A stretch of DNA of 64,000 nt from Branchiostoma lanceolatum (GCF_035083965.1 NC_089732.1:19212302-19276301); one strand, 5' to 3'; shown: positions 18,974 to 31,100, numbered from the stretch's first letter. Program-made: numbers and translations. The notes: generated by a model not told the origin, from the letters alone.

Positions 18974-19048
18974 TGACCAGGCTATGTTATTTGCTGATTT
19001 CACAGTTCGTCTAAAACATGATTTTGTGCCTTTTGTCTCTTATGCAGG

Positions 19049-21730
19049 CATTACGACGATGCTGTCCGAGCGAACGACGGTCTCCTACAAAACCATTCAC
19101 TTCATCAATGCTTGGAAGGAGATTTGGAGGCGATTTCACCCGAACCAGCGTCCCTTCGGCTTCAGACAGACACCGACGGCATTACACTAGAGCTGAATTC
19201 CCTCCAGGCAATTCGCCCTCCATCAGACGTGTTTGTTGCAACAAGGTGGAAGCCAAAATGCTGCAGAAAACTGGTGGAAAAAATGACGCCGTCCTGGATC
19301 TACAGGTCTGTTCAACTTCAAAAGTATGGAAGGGATGTTCCCGGTGCATTTCTTTGTCAGTCATTATGTGGAACCAATATATTGCTGTGCGCATCTTTAA
19401 GATGGGATGCAGACTCCCAAGCCGCCTCAGATTTCTACGACGAACTCGGCTCCTCTACCCTGGGAAACTGGCTGTCGCAGCGTGCCGAGAGTTTGTTGAA
19501 ACGGACATGGGATGAACTACGGAGACTGGCACCCACATCGAACACCCTTCTCCATAACTTAGCGAGACAGAAACTTAACACCGGTATCCCTCTCAGGGTG
19601 TACAAGGCTGACTGGTTGCAATTCGCCATGGCGTTTGACAGCGCCCTGGCGCAACTGACGGCTGGAGACGGAGAGATGTGCCCCTTCGCCGTAAGGATAG
19701 TTCTTGAGTGCTTCGGCCAGAAAATGCCACATAACACCGCGAATGATGCCGCTCAGCTTGATGAGGTCAATGCCACTCCTAATGTCAATCCGCTTAAGAC
19801 CCTCGCCGACCTAAGAATTCGAAAAGAATTCGTGGGAACATCAGCCCTGCATATAGGTGTGTCAGTCGGCTTGCAGGATCGTGCCGTGTCCACGCTTTGG
19901 CACCGAAACTTACGCGTCAGCTTGTTCAACCAGAACTGGCAAAAGTACAACGTAATGGGTATGGATGACGTCATCAACATCACGACTAGAAAAGACAGAA
20001 AACCTGCAGCAGCTCTGTCCCGCGCGATGACAACCGATACATTTGATCTCACCTACGCCCAAGCATACAACCCGCTGTCTTCAAAAATGTCAAGCGGTTG
20101 GACGAAATCACTGACAAACGGGCTTCCAGTCACCTTAGCAGCGGCCTCAGGTCTTGCACTCCACAAGGCCACAAAGTCCACACACGACTTTGTACAAACG
20201 GCCCTAGATGGGACGGTACAAGCCAGTCTCGAAGAGATAACAATGGATTTAAACCCTGCTACGTATGCACGTTTTGAAGTGGTGCTGACATGTGATGGTG
20301 AGGATTTATCAAGTGAAGCTGCCACAGAACAGGTGAAATATCTGGTGGCGACGCTGAGGCGGGAACTTTCCGGCCCTATACCAGTCATCATACCGGTCCA
20401 TTCAACTGTCCTCCATCGGTTCGCCCACAGAACCCTGACCGACCTGACAAAGCCAATTCACGCGGCCAACGTGGACACCACGCAAGGGCACTCCCGTCTG
20501 GAAGTAACTACCATAGCAATATCTGAAGTGCTTTTCCGTCTTCTGCTTGTCGGGCGGGTGGATGGGCGGGAAAGCGCTTATCTCCACGGTTTGGGGATCC
20601 GGCCAGACAGTCCTTGGAATGGGTTCACTACCGTCGCAGAACCCAGCGACACCACCGGATGGACGGTAAAGAAAGGGCTTGTCGACACATGGGCCCGAGA
20701 AGGCGTGCTGTGCGCGCCTCCATGGCGTCTCCTTTCAGCCAATGACAACGGCATGTTTTGCCGCATGCACCGAACATTGTCTGTCATTCTCACTACTTGT
20801 GAGGACCACCCAGAGAGAGGCAGTGACTTGGCAGCAGCATTTGCTGAAATCTACTGGACGCACGTTAGAACTGAACTCACCCAAATAATGTTGTCCAGGA
20901 ATATGCGAGCCCTACTACCCATAGACGGAATAGATGCCCTGTTCGATGGTACGCTTGAGGGGAGAGGGGTAAGGGTTACTGGGAAAATAGACGTTGCAAA
21001 GGTGACTGACATGCTCTGTGATGTTGCCCCGGCCAACCTACCGACGTTTTGTAGCTTCGAGGCAGTGGTGGATGCAATCTCCAGACAGGGAATCTCGGCA
21101 GAGAGTCTGAGACACCAGATGTTAGAACTTCTCCGACAAGACAGGGAACTGACAACATTTCCGTATGTCGACGTAAAGAAAGGCGGACTGAAGGCCGTCA
21201 GGGCGGGATTTCTGCTCAGGGTACAGGGAGGAGAACACGTCTACCGCGATATCTGCATCCGGGCAAATGCAATAGTGTCTGGGGACTTTGGAGCTCGGCT
21301 GAAACGAGAATCTCTTGACCCATCCAAGTCGTGGGTCACCCAAGTTCTGCAGAGAATTGAAACGGTTTCCAACGAAAACACGACGCTGACGACCAACTGC
21401 ATTGCCTTTGTATATGCCGTGCTTCTCCACAAGAGGGGATTCAAGCTCAATGTTGCTGCTATCAAGAAATTCAGGTGCAACAGACACATTCCGGTTATGA
21501 AGTTACAAGAGGCCAACGTCCTGGGAAGGGGTATGTCAGGGCGTCTTAACGAGGCACACCAGGACATTGTCAGGTTGACAAACATTCCGGACAGGCGTCG
21601 CATGGTCAACGGCAGTCTGTCTACTTCGCCTAGTGATGATGAATCCGATAGGAGATGCAGAGCAAAACCTCCTAAACGGAGATTCCCGCTATCGGACGAA
21701 AGTGAGGACACAGCTAGAGCTGGACTGTAG
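19049..21730 (+). CDS. Large orphan protein (872 codons or more), 3' exon
   Basis: The frame is open from 19022 to TAG 21728-21730. TTTTGTCTCTTATGCAG/G ending at 19047 is a strong splice acceptor, so the true start is probably in an upstream exon. No ATG lies in frame before 19283 (the EKMTPSW region). The sequence is evenly mixed and protein-like throughout: RAESLLKRTWDELRRLA, VLECFGQKMPH, ATEQVKYLVATLRRELSG, ETVSNENTTLTTNCIAFVYA. It ends in a Ser/Asp-rich basic tail with the NLS-like PPKRRF. I see no Walker, polymerase, transposase DDE or protease motif and assign no family. The frame is intact in both macro-repeat copies. Its neighbour downstream is a SET-like fragment containing the first AATAAA (22174). 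A replication or mobile-element protein would be a guess. Confidence 0.72.
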   Translation, partial: HYDDAVRANDGLLQNHSLHQCLEGDLEAISPEPASLRLQTDTDGITLELNSLQAIRPPSDVFVATRWKPKCCRKLVEKMTPSWIYRSVQLQKYGRDVPGAFLCQSLCGTNILLCASLRWDADSQAASDFYDELGSSTLGNWLSQRAESLLKRTWDELRRLAPTSNTLLHNLARQKLNTGIPLRVYKADWLQFAMAFDSALAQLTAGDGEMCPFAVRIVLECFGQKMPHNTANDAAQLDEVNATPNVNPLKTLADLRIRKEFVGTSALHIGVSVGLQDRAVSTLWHRNLRVSLFNQNWQKYNVMGMDDVINITTRKDRKPAAALSRAMTTDTFDLTYAQAYNPLSSKMSSGWTKSLTNGLPVTLAAASGLALHKATKSTHDFVQTALDGTVQASLEEITMDLNPATYARFEVVLTCDGEDLSSEAATEQVKYLVATLRRELSGPIPVIIPVHSTVLHRFAHRTLTDLTKPIHAANVDTTQGHSRLEVTTIAISEVLFRLLLVGRVDGRESAYLHGLGIRPDSPWNGFTTVAEPSDTTGWTVKKGLVDTWAREGVLCAPPWRLLSANDNGMFCRMHRTLSVILTTCEDHPERGSDLAAAFAEIYWTHVRTELTQIMLSRNMRALLPIDGIDALFDGTLEGRGVRVTGKIDVAKVTDMLCDVAPANLPTFCSFEAVVDAISRQGISAESLRHQMLELLRQDRELTTFPYVDVKKGGLKAVRAGFLLRVQGGEHVYRDICIRANAIVSGDFGARLKRESLDPSKSWVTQVLQRIETVSNENTTLTTNCIAFVYAVLLHKRGFKLNVAAIKKFRCNRHIPVMKLQEANVLGRGMSGRLNEAHQDIVRLTNIPDRRRMVNGSLSTSPSDDESDRRCRAKPPKRRFPLSDESEDTARAGL

Positions 21731-21821
21731 GAACATGTATATGCTGCAAATAGATTATCTTTCTTCGATATATGTAACGATTGTTGAATACACATTGAAG
21801 TGTTTGCCGTGAATGTTCCCG

Positions 21822-22147
21822 ACGGCTTAGCCGCAGAAGCGCTGGCAGAAAACACCGTTGTCTCAGATATATTTGGAGAGAAAATAAGTACAGCTGAGTC
21901 AGATCGATGATTGGAAGACTGCTACCGTACCATGTGCCCTAAAATGATCAACTGCAAAGATCGAAACGGTGCCCTTGTTGTTGTAGACACAAACCAAGCG
22001 TCCCTAACAATTCTGTCAGCAAAATTCGCTCTGGGAGGAAAAAACGCAAATTTGAAGTACGTTGTATGTTTTCAGAACGAAACTGAAGCTGTTCGCCTGT
22101 TTGCTGTTGCATCAAGACGGATGCAACAGTTCCAAAATGTCATCTAG
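21822..22147 (+). pseudogene. Broken copy of the SET-like gene C terminus
   Basis: GLAAEALAENTVVSDIFGEK, then CYRTMCPKMIN, NGALVVVDT, NANLKYVVCFQNE and AVRLFAVASRRM parallel residues 298-396 of the 417-aa protein. A TGA after ESDR and small indels (extra bases around LGGKNAN) break the frame. It lacks the stem-loop and ends in an 8-bp hairpin GTTGCATC/GATGCAAC. It probably forms part of the 3' UTR of the 872-codon gene. Confidence 0.85.
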
Positions 22148-22173
22148 TCACAGAGGAAAATTATTGTTTCTCT

Positions 22174-22179
22174 AATAAA
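22174..22179 (+). terminator. Polyadenylation signal AATAAA
   Basis: First AATAAA downstream of the 872-codon ORF, followed by a T/G-rich stretch (GTTGTTTGTC). It is a plausible 3' end for that transcript, in contrast to the stem-loop genes. Confidence 0.5.
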
Positions 22180-22233
22180 GTTGTTTGTCTTAATTTTGAT
22201 GCCTTTGGCTATTTGTGTGCCCTGTTTTCGTTT

Positions 22234-22326
22234 AGGTAGATAGATAGATAGATAGATAGGTAGGTAACGTTAGATAGATGGACAGATAGATAGATGGATA
22301 GATAGATGGATAGATGGATAGATAGG

Positions 22327-22387
<61 letters not shown>

Positions 22388-22388
22388 G
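22234..22388. repeat. GATA microsatellite
   Basis: About 150 bp of GATA with GGTA, GGAC and GGAT interruptions. It is 4 bp longer than in copy 2, which changes the macro-repeat offset from 36918 to 36914. Confidence 0.97.
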
Positions 22389-22865
22389 GCAACAAATTTA
22401 GAAAAAATAGTTCTGAAGTACTAGTAATATGCCAAGAGTGTGAACAAAGCCATGTACGCACATGTCCTAGGCAATCACAATGCCACATTTGGTATAAACA
22501 CTAGGGCAGCTGACCCAGGAATGCAAGATAACTTGATTAACTCAATTGGCAAATCAGGCGGTCGCATTTTGGAATGCCGTGCTCCCATTGGCTGTCACGA
22601 AAAAACTCAATATAATCACATCATAGGTCTACATCGAAAAAAAATGAAGAAAAAAAAGCCTAGATGTATTTGCCCACACTACCTTTGTGCCAAATTTCAG
22701 GTCTTTTGTTACAAAAAAATGACAAAGATGAATCGATTTGAAGATTTAACAGAAACAGAATTTGAAGATTTAACAGAAGAAGAAACATGAGTAAAAATAA
22801 TATGTTGAGCCATACTAGGTATGGCTAAACATAATTAACCGCTTTACGTCGGCTTTGCGACAGGA
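22389..22865. other. Gene-free stretch
   Basis: A weak 113-codon frame from ATG 22452 ends in repeated FEDLTE motifs and a Lys-run. I do not regard it as a supported gene. Confidence 0.4.
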
Positions 22866-23352
22866 TCATCAGGTGATTTAACCTTTGACCTCAACTCCCT
22901 TAGTTTATCGTCAGACGGTCTTTGTTGAAAAAAAAAGCCCTTTTCTACACTATCCTTGATTCTCGGACCCTGAAAACAATGTGCCAGTTCGATCGCCGTG
23001 CGCTCCGACAAAAAATGTGGATCAGACGGAAGCTAGGTGAGTTTTGCTTGCCAATTGTCACGTCTTGTTTAAGAATGGGGGAGGGGGCAAAGCGACTATA
23101 TTTCTGCTAACCTACTAAGTTATCCAGATAATCAGGTGATTTAACCTCTGACCCACAACACTTGGTTTTAGACATCAGCGGCTACATTCATCCAGCGAAA
23201 AGTGTCTTTTTTCTACACTATCCTTGATTCTCGGACCCTGAAAACAATGTGCCAGTTCTATCGCCGTGCGCTCCGACAAAAAATGTGGATCAGACGGAAG
23301 CTAGGTGAGTTTTGCTTGCCAATTGTCACGTCTTGTTTAAGAATGGGGGAGG
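22866..23352. repeat. 268-bp tandem duplication containing a splice-donor-like site
   Basis: TTCTACACTATCCTTGATTC at 22943 recurs at 23211, and about 140 bp after it are nearly identical. CAGGTGATTTAACCT before it is also duplicated. Each copy contains GCTAG/GTGAGTTTTG, a strong donor consensus, raising the possibility of a duplicated exon end. No matching acceptor is clear. Confidence 0.9.
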
Positions 23353-24507
23353 GCAAGGGAGAACCTATTATGACAAATCAGTCTGACTCAGGGTTAAGCA
23401 GCCTGTCAGTGCTAAAACGGGATCCGTCGATTCAGCAATACACATAATAAAGCCAGTAGCCAGTAGAGTTTTGGCGTAATTTTGGCTTAATTTTTTTTCT
23501 TTTAAAAGTTCAGCATGGTAACTGAGACAATCTTAAACCAGAGGAACAAGGTTAGAGCGGTGTTACAGTAAGGGTAGTTTAAGTGTAAGCGTTGGGTGTG
23601 ATTAGGGTAGGGTAGGGGTAGAGCTAGGAGTCGGGTAGAATTAGTAACGGTTATATATGTAAGGCAAGGTGTTAGCTTAATGTTCAGCACCAAGGACATG
23701 TTTAGGTATGATTATGTAAGATCTGTATCTGTATAAGCGATTGATATCAGGCATAGGGGAAGGCCCCTGGCTCGTAAACAGTTCTCGTCTCGACATTGTC
23801 TCGTTTTGCCTAACAACGCCCCTACAGTTTTTTTAACGTCTCTGGGCCTTTACCTTTGACACTGCACATGCGTAGTAGTAACTGTGAACTAGCTTATAGC
23901 TTGTATGACCACCATTTGGTGCAACACACCAGCTTTGCAGGCATGCGGCACGGTGACAGCTGGTTTTATTACACTGAACAGCCTGTCACGCTAATAAAAA
24001 TGGATTGGATTTAACAAATTATTTCAATAGAATTGATCCAATCGCAATCAATTTTTGCAGTGTTGACACTCCAACCGTGATTGATTTTCCCTGGATCGGA
24101 TTATTTGAATCCAGCTCCAATCTAACCCTATCGAATATCGAGTGTGAACGCAAACCATGATTTCGGATTTTGGCTGGTTCTGACTCTTACCGCGTTCATT
24201 ACCTGTACTGCAGCTAGATCGATATATAAAAGCCATTGTGCTTCACACCTTCTCGCAATGATTACATTCACTTCAACGGCTACCTAAAATTCTCCAGTGA
24301 TAAAAATTTCATCAAAAATTGGGTAATTGACCTCCGGGGCCGATGCAGAGAAGCTTCGTAGGGCAGACCCGAGACTGGTGTGCGAGGGTAATATAAGAGA
24401 AGGACAAAAACCAGGCTGGTCAGGTCAAGTTAACCCGGTTGGCAAGCTATCACGGGAAGGGATCCTTTCACCTTAGGGGACAGCAGGGATCGAGGTAAAA
24501 GGTTTCA
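23353..24507. other. Gene-free stretch before the minisatellite
   Basis: It includes a G-rich degenerate telomere-like patch (TTAGGGTAGGGTAGGGGTAG, about 23605) and a TATATAAA at 24223-24230 with no evident gene downstream. No coding signal was found. Confidence 0.45.
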
Positions 24508-24592
24508 CTGACGTAACATTGTGGCCTGCCGTAAATACATGGCCACCGGCTGTAATGCTTAGTTTGTTTGTATCTTCAGGCCAGTACCTACC
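24508..24592. repeat. Diverged partial B unit leading into the minisatellite
   Basis: GTTTCACTGACGTAACATTG through CAGGCCAGTACCTACC matches the telomeric B unit with several substitutions. It is cut at CCAGTACCTACC, exactly where the minisatellite begins; the array at 35982 is cut at the same point. Confidence 0.85.
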
Positions 24593-25149
24593 TGTTTACT
24601 TTACACAGGTATCCGCCTCACTGGCTGTAACACCACCGGTTTACTTTACACAGGTATCCGCCTCACTGGCTGTAACACCACCTGTTTACTTTACACAGGT
24701 ATCCGCCACACTGGCTGTACCACCACCTGTTTACTTTACACAGGTATCCGCCTCACTGGCTGTAACACCACCTGTTTACTTTACACAGGTATCCGCCACA
24801 CTGGCTGTAACACCACCTGTTTACTTTACACAGGTATCCGCCTCACTGGCTGTAACACCACCTGTTTACTTTACACAGGTATCCGCCACACTGGCTGTAC
24901 CACCACCTGTTTACTTTACACAGGTCTCCGCCTCACTGGCTGTAACACCACCTGTTTACTTTACACAGGTATCCGCCACACTGGCTGTAACACCACCTGT
25001 TTACTTTACACAGGTATCCGCCACACTGGCTGTACCACCACCTGTTTACTTTACACAGGTATCCGCCACACTGGCTGTATCACCACCTGTTTACTTTACA
25101 CAGGTATCCGCCTCACTGGCTGTATCACCACCTGTTTACTTTACACAGG
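24593..25149. repeat. 45-bp minisatellite, second array
   Basis: About 12 units. It ends inside a unit at TTTACACAG and passes directly into GGTTAGGG, so the telomeric array is fused to it. The 15-codon frame is open from ATG 24555 in the partial B unit to the fusion. Confidence 0.95.
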
Positions 25150-28100
25150 GTTAGGGTTAGGGTTAGGGCTATGGTTACAGGATGAGGTCGGTTAAGTCAG
25201 TTTGGGTTGTCTTTTGGTGAAAGGTTTAACTGACATAACATTGTGGCCTGCCGTAGATAGATGGCCACCGGCTGTAATGCTTAGTTTGTTTGTTTCTTCA
25301 GGCCAGTACCTACCTTCTGATTCAAAAACTTTATCGCTTGGGTGGATTTAACCCGGAAAGCACCCTTTCACAGTTAGGGTTAGGGTTAGGAATAAGACCT
25401 AGGGTTAGGGTTAGGGTTAACTTTTACAGTCTCATGACTCGATAACAAAGCACGATACTTGAAATCTGTCTGCAGTTTCAAACTCCTGGCCAAAAGACCT
25501 TTTGAATGAGTCCAAGTTTGGCCCGTTTGAAGAATGGTTAGGGTTAGGGTTAGGGTTAGGATTAAGACCTAGGGCTATGGTTACAGGATGAGGTCGGTTA
25601 AGTCAGTTTGGGTTGTCTTTTGGTGAAAGGTTTAACTGACATGACATTGTGGCCTGCCGTAGATAGATGGCCACCGGCTGTAATGCTTAGTTTGTTTGTT
25701 TCTTCAGGCCAGTACCTACCTTCTGATTCAAAAACTTTATCGCTTGGGTGGATTTAACCCGGAAAGCACCCTTTCACAGTTAGGGTTAGGGTTAGGAATA
25801 AGACCTAGGGTTAGGGTTAGGGTTAACTTTTACAGTCTCATGACTCGATAACAAAGCACGATACTTGAAATCTGTCTGCAGTTTCAAACTCCTGGCCAAA
25901 AGACCTTTTGAATGAGTCCAAGTTTGGCCCGTTTGAAGAATGGTTAGGGTTAGGGTTAGGAATAAGACCTAGGGTTAGGGTTAGGGTTAACTTTTACAGT
26001 CTCATGACTCGATAACAAAGCACGATACTTGAAATCTGTCTGCAGTTTCAAACTCCTGGCCAAAAGACCTTTTGAATGAGTCCAAGTTTGGCCCGTTTGA
26101 AGAATGGTTAGGGTTAGGGTTAGGGTTAGGATTAAGACCTAGGGCTATGGTTACAGGATGAGGTCGGTTAAGTCAGTTTGGGTTGTCTTTTGGTGAAAGG
26201 TTTAACTGACATGACATTGTGGCCTGCCGTAGATAGATGGCCACCGGCTGTAATGCTTAGTTTGTTTGTTTCTTCAGGCCAGTACCTACCTTCTGATTCA
26301 AAAACTTTATCGCTTGGGTGGATTTAACCCGGAAAGCACCCTTTCACAGTTAGGGTTAGGGTTAGGAATAAGACCTAGGGTTAGGGTTAGGGTTAACTTT
26401 TACAGTCTCATGACTCGATAACAAAGCACGATACTTGAAATCTGTCTGCAGTTTCAAACTCCTGGCCAAAAGACCTTTTGAATGAGTCCAAGTTTGGCCC
26501 GTTTGAAGAATGGTTAGGGTTAGGGTTAGGAATAAGACCTAGGGTTAGGGTTAGGGTTAACTTTTACAGTCTCATGACTCGATAACAAAGCACGATACTT
26601 GAAATCTGTCTGCAGTTTCAAACTCCTGGCCAAAAGACCTTTTGAATGAGTCCAAGTTTGGCCCGTTTGAAGAATGGTTAGGGTTAGGGTTAGGGTTAGG
26701 ATTAAGACCTAGGGCTATGGTTACAGGATGAGGTCGGTTAAGTCAGTTTGGGTTGTCTTTTGGTGAAAGGTTTAACTGACATAACATTGTGGCCTGCCGT
26801 AGATAGATGGCCACCGGCTGTAATGCTTAGTTTGTTTGTTTCTTCAGGCCAGTACCTACCTTCTGATTCAAAAACTTTATCGCTTGGGTGGATTTAACCC
26901 GGAAAGCACCCTTTCACAGTTAGGGTTAGGGTTAGGAATAAGACCTAGGGTTAGGGTTAGGGTTAACTTTTACAGTCTCATGACTCGATAACAAAGCACG
27001 ATACTTGAAATCTGTCTGCAGTTTCAAACTCCTGGCCAAAAGACCTTTTGAATGAGTCCAAGTTTGGCCCGTTTGAAGAATGGTTAGGGTTAGGGTTAGG
27101 AATAAGACCTAGGGTTAGGGTTAGGGTTAACTTTTACAGTCTCATGACTCGATAACAAAGCACGATACTTGAAATCTGTCTGCAGTTTCAAACTCCTGGC
27201 CAAAAGACCTTTTGAATGAGTCCAAGTTTGGCCCGTTTGAAGAATGGTTAGGGTTAGGGTTAGGGTTAGGGTTAGGGTTACAGGATGAGGTCGGTTAAGT
27301 CAGTTTGGGTTGTCTTTTGGTGAAAGGTTTAACTGACATAACATTGTGGCCTGCCGTAGATAGATGGCCACCGGCTGTAATGCTTAGTTTGTTTGTTTCT
27401 TCAGGCCAGTACCTACCTTCTGATTCAAAAACTTTATCGCTTGGGTTAGGGTTAGGGTTACAGGATGAGGTCGGTTAAGTCAGTTTGGGTTGTCTTTTGG
27501 TGAAAGGTTTAACTGACATAACATTGTGGCCTGCCGTAGATAGATGGCCACCGGCTGTAATGCTTAGTTTGTTTGTTTCTTCAGGCCAGTACCTACCTTC
27601 TGATTCAAAAACTTTATCGCTTGGGTGGATTTAACCCGGAAAGCACCCTTTCACAGTTAGGGTTAGGGTTAGGAATAAGACCTAGGGTTAGGGTTAGGGT
27701 TAACTTTTACAGTCTCATGACTCGATAACAAAGCACGATACTTGAAATCTGTCTGCAGTTTCAAACTCCTGGCCAAAAGACCTTTTGAATGAGTCCAAGT
27801 TTGGCCCGTTTGAAGAATGGTTAGGGTTAGGGTTAGGAATAAGACCTAGGGTTAGGGTTAGGGTTAACTTTTACAGTCTCATGACTCGATAACAAAGCAC
27901 GATACTTGAAATCTGTCTGCAGTTTCAAACTCCTGGCCAAAAGACCTTTTGAATGAGTCCAAGTTTGGCCCGTTTGAAGAATGGTTAGGGTTAGGGTTAG
28001 GGTTAGGATTAAGACCTAGGGCTATGGTTACAGGATGAGGTCGGTTAAGTCAGTTTGGGTTGTCTTTTGGTGAAAGGTTTAACTGACATAACATTGTGGC

Positions 28101-31100
28101 CTGCCGTAGATAGATGGCCACCGGCTGTAATGCTTAGTTTGTTTGTTTCTTCAGGCCAGTACCTACCTTCTGATTCAAAAACTTTATCGCTTGGGTGGAT
28201 TTAACCCGGAAAGCACCCTTTCACAGTTAGGGTTAGGGTTAGGAATAAGACCTAGGGTTAGGGTTAGGGTTAACTTTTACAGTCTCATGACTCGATAACA
28301 AAGCACGATACTTGAAATCTGTCTGCAGTTTCAAACTCCTGGCCAAAAGACCTTTTGAATGAGTCCAAGTTTGGCCCGTTTGAAGAATGGTTAGGGTTAG
28401 GGTTAGGAATAAGACCTAGGGTTAGGGTTAGGGTTAACTTTTACAGTCTCATGACTCGATAACAAAGCACGATACTTGAAATCTGTCTGCAGTTTCAAAC
28501 TCCTGGCCAAAAGACCTTTTGAATGAGTCCAAGTTTGGCCCGTTTGAAGAATGGTTAGGGTTAGGGTTAGGGTTAGGATTAAGACCTAGGGCTATGGTTA
28601 CAGGATGAGGTCGGTTAAGTCAGTTTGGGTTGTCTTTTGGTGAAAGGTTTAACTGACATGACATTGTGGCCTGCCGTAGATAGATGGCCACCGGCTGTAA
28701 TGCTTAGTTTGTTTGTTTCTTCAGGCCAGTACCTACCTTCTGATTCAAAAACTTTATCGCTTGGGTGGATTTAACCCGGAAAGCACCCTTTCACAGTTAG
28801 GGTTAGGGTTAGGAATAAGACCTAGGGTTAGGGTTAGGGTTAACTTTTACAGTCTCATGACTCGATAACAAAGCACGATTCTTGAAATCTGTCTGCAGTT
28901 TCAAACTCCTGGCCAAAAGACCTTTTGAATGAGTCCAAGTTTGGCCCGTTTGAAGAATGGTTAGGGTTAGGGTTAGGAATAAGACCTAGGGTTAGGGTTA
29001 GGGTTAACTTTTACAGTCTCATGACTCGATAACAAAGCACGATACTTGAAATCTGTCTGCAGTTTCAAACTCCTGGCCAAAAGACCTTTTGAATGAGTCC
29101 AAGTTTGGCCCGTTTGAAGAATGGTTAGGGTTAGGGTTAGGGTTAGGATTAAGACCTAGGGCTATGGTTACAGGATGAGGTCGGTTAAGTCAGTTTGGGT
29201 TGTCTTTTGGTGAAAGGTTTAACTGACATAACATTGTGGCCTGCCGTAGATAGATGGCCACCGGCTGTAATGCTTAGTTTGTTTGTTTCTTCAGGCCAGT
29301 ACCTACCTTCTGATTCAAAAACTTTATCGCTTGGGTGGATTTAACCCGGAAAGCACCCTTTCACAGTTAGGGTTAGGGTTAGGAATAAGACCTAGGGTTA
29401 GGGTTAGGGTTAACTTTTACAGTCTCATGACTCGATAACAAAGCACGATACTTGAAATCTGTCTGCAGTTTCAAACTCCTGGCCAAAAGACCTTTTGAAT
29501 GAGTCCAAGTTTGGCCCGTTTGAAGAATGGTTAGGGTTAGGGTTAGGAATAAGACCTAGGGTTAGGGTTAGGGTTAACTTTTACAGTCTCATGACTCGAT
29601 AACAAAGCACGATACTTGAAATCTGTCTGCAGTTTCAAACTCCTGGCCAAAAGACCTTTTGAATGAGTCCAAGTTTGGCCCGTTTGAAGAATGGTTAGGG
29701 TTAGGGTTAGGGTTAGGATTAAGACCTAGGGCTATGGTTACAGGATGAGGTCGGTTAAGTCAGTTTGGGTTGTCTTTTGGTGAAAGGTTTAACTGACATG
29801 ACATTGTGGCCTGCCGTAGATAGATGGCCACCGGCTGTAATGCTTAGTTTGTTTGTTTCTTCAGGCCAGTACCTACCTTCTGATTCAAAAACTTTATCGC
29901 TTGGGTGGATTTAACCCGGAAAGCACCCTTTCACAGTTAGGGTTAGGGTTAGGAATAAGACCTAGGGTTAGGGTTAGGGTTAACTTTTACAGTCTCATGA
30001 CTCGATAACAAAGCACGATACTTGAAATCTGTCTGCAGTTTCAAACTCCTGGCCAAAAGACCTTTTGAATGAGTCCAAGTTTGGCCCGTTTGAAGAATGG
30101 TTAGGGTTAGGGTTAGGAATAAGACCTAGGGTTAGGGTTAGGGTTAACTTTTACAGTCTCATGACTCGATAACAAAGCACGATACTTGAAATCTGTCTGC
30201 AGTTTCAAACTCCTGGCCAAAAGACCTTTTGAATGAGTCCAAGTTTGGCCCGTTTGAAGAATGGTTAGGGTTAGGGTTAGGGTTAGGATTAAGACCTAGG
30301 GCTATGGTTACAGGATGAGGTCGGTTAAGTCAGTTTGGGTTGTCTTTTGGTGAAAGGTTTAACTGACATGACATTGTGGCCTGCCGTAGATAGATGGCCA
30401 CCGGCTGTAATGCTTAGTTTGTTTGTTTCTTCAGGCCAGTACCTACCTTCTGATTCAAAAACTTTATCGCTTGGGTGGATTTAACCCGGAAAGCACCCTT
30501 TCACAGTTAGGGTTAGGGTTAGGAATAAGACCTAGGGTTAGGGTTAGGGTTAACTTTTACAGTCTCATGACTCGATAACAAAGCACGATACTTGAAATCT
30601 GTCTGCAGTTTCAAACTCCTGGCCAAAAGACCTTTTGAATGAGTCCAAGTTTGGCCCGTTTGAAGAATGGTTAGGGTTAGGGTTAGGAATAAGACCTAGG
30701 GTTAGGGTTAGGGTTAACTTTTACAGTCTCATGACTCGATAACAAAGCACGATACTTGAAATCTGTCTGCAGTTTCAAACTCCTGGCCAAAAGACCTTTT
30801 GAATGAGTCCAAGTTTGGCCCGTTTGAAGAATGGTTAGGGTTAGGGTTAGGGTTAGGATTAAGACCTAGGGCTATGGTTACAGGATGAGGTCGGTTAAGT
30901 CAGTTTGGGTTGTCTTTTGGTGAAAGGTTTAACTGACATGACATTGTGGCCTGCCGTAGATAGATGGCCACCGGCTGTAATGCTTAGTTTGTTTGTTTCT
31001 TCAGGCCAGTACCTACCTTCTGATTCAAAAACTTTATCGCTTGGGTGGATTTAACCCGGAAAGCACCCTTTCACAGTTAGGGTTAGGGTTAGGAATAAGA

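Noticed and set aside
22440-22790. 116-codon ORF with FEDLTE repeats
   Set aside because: GTG start, low-complexity Lys-run, next to a microsatellite, and no supporting signals.
24048-24180. Possible hAT-type terminus CAGTGTTGACAC with an opposite GAGTGTGAACGC
   Set aside because: The inverted match is only partial and no target-site duplication is visible.
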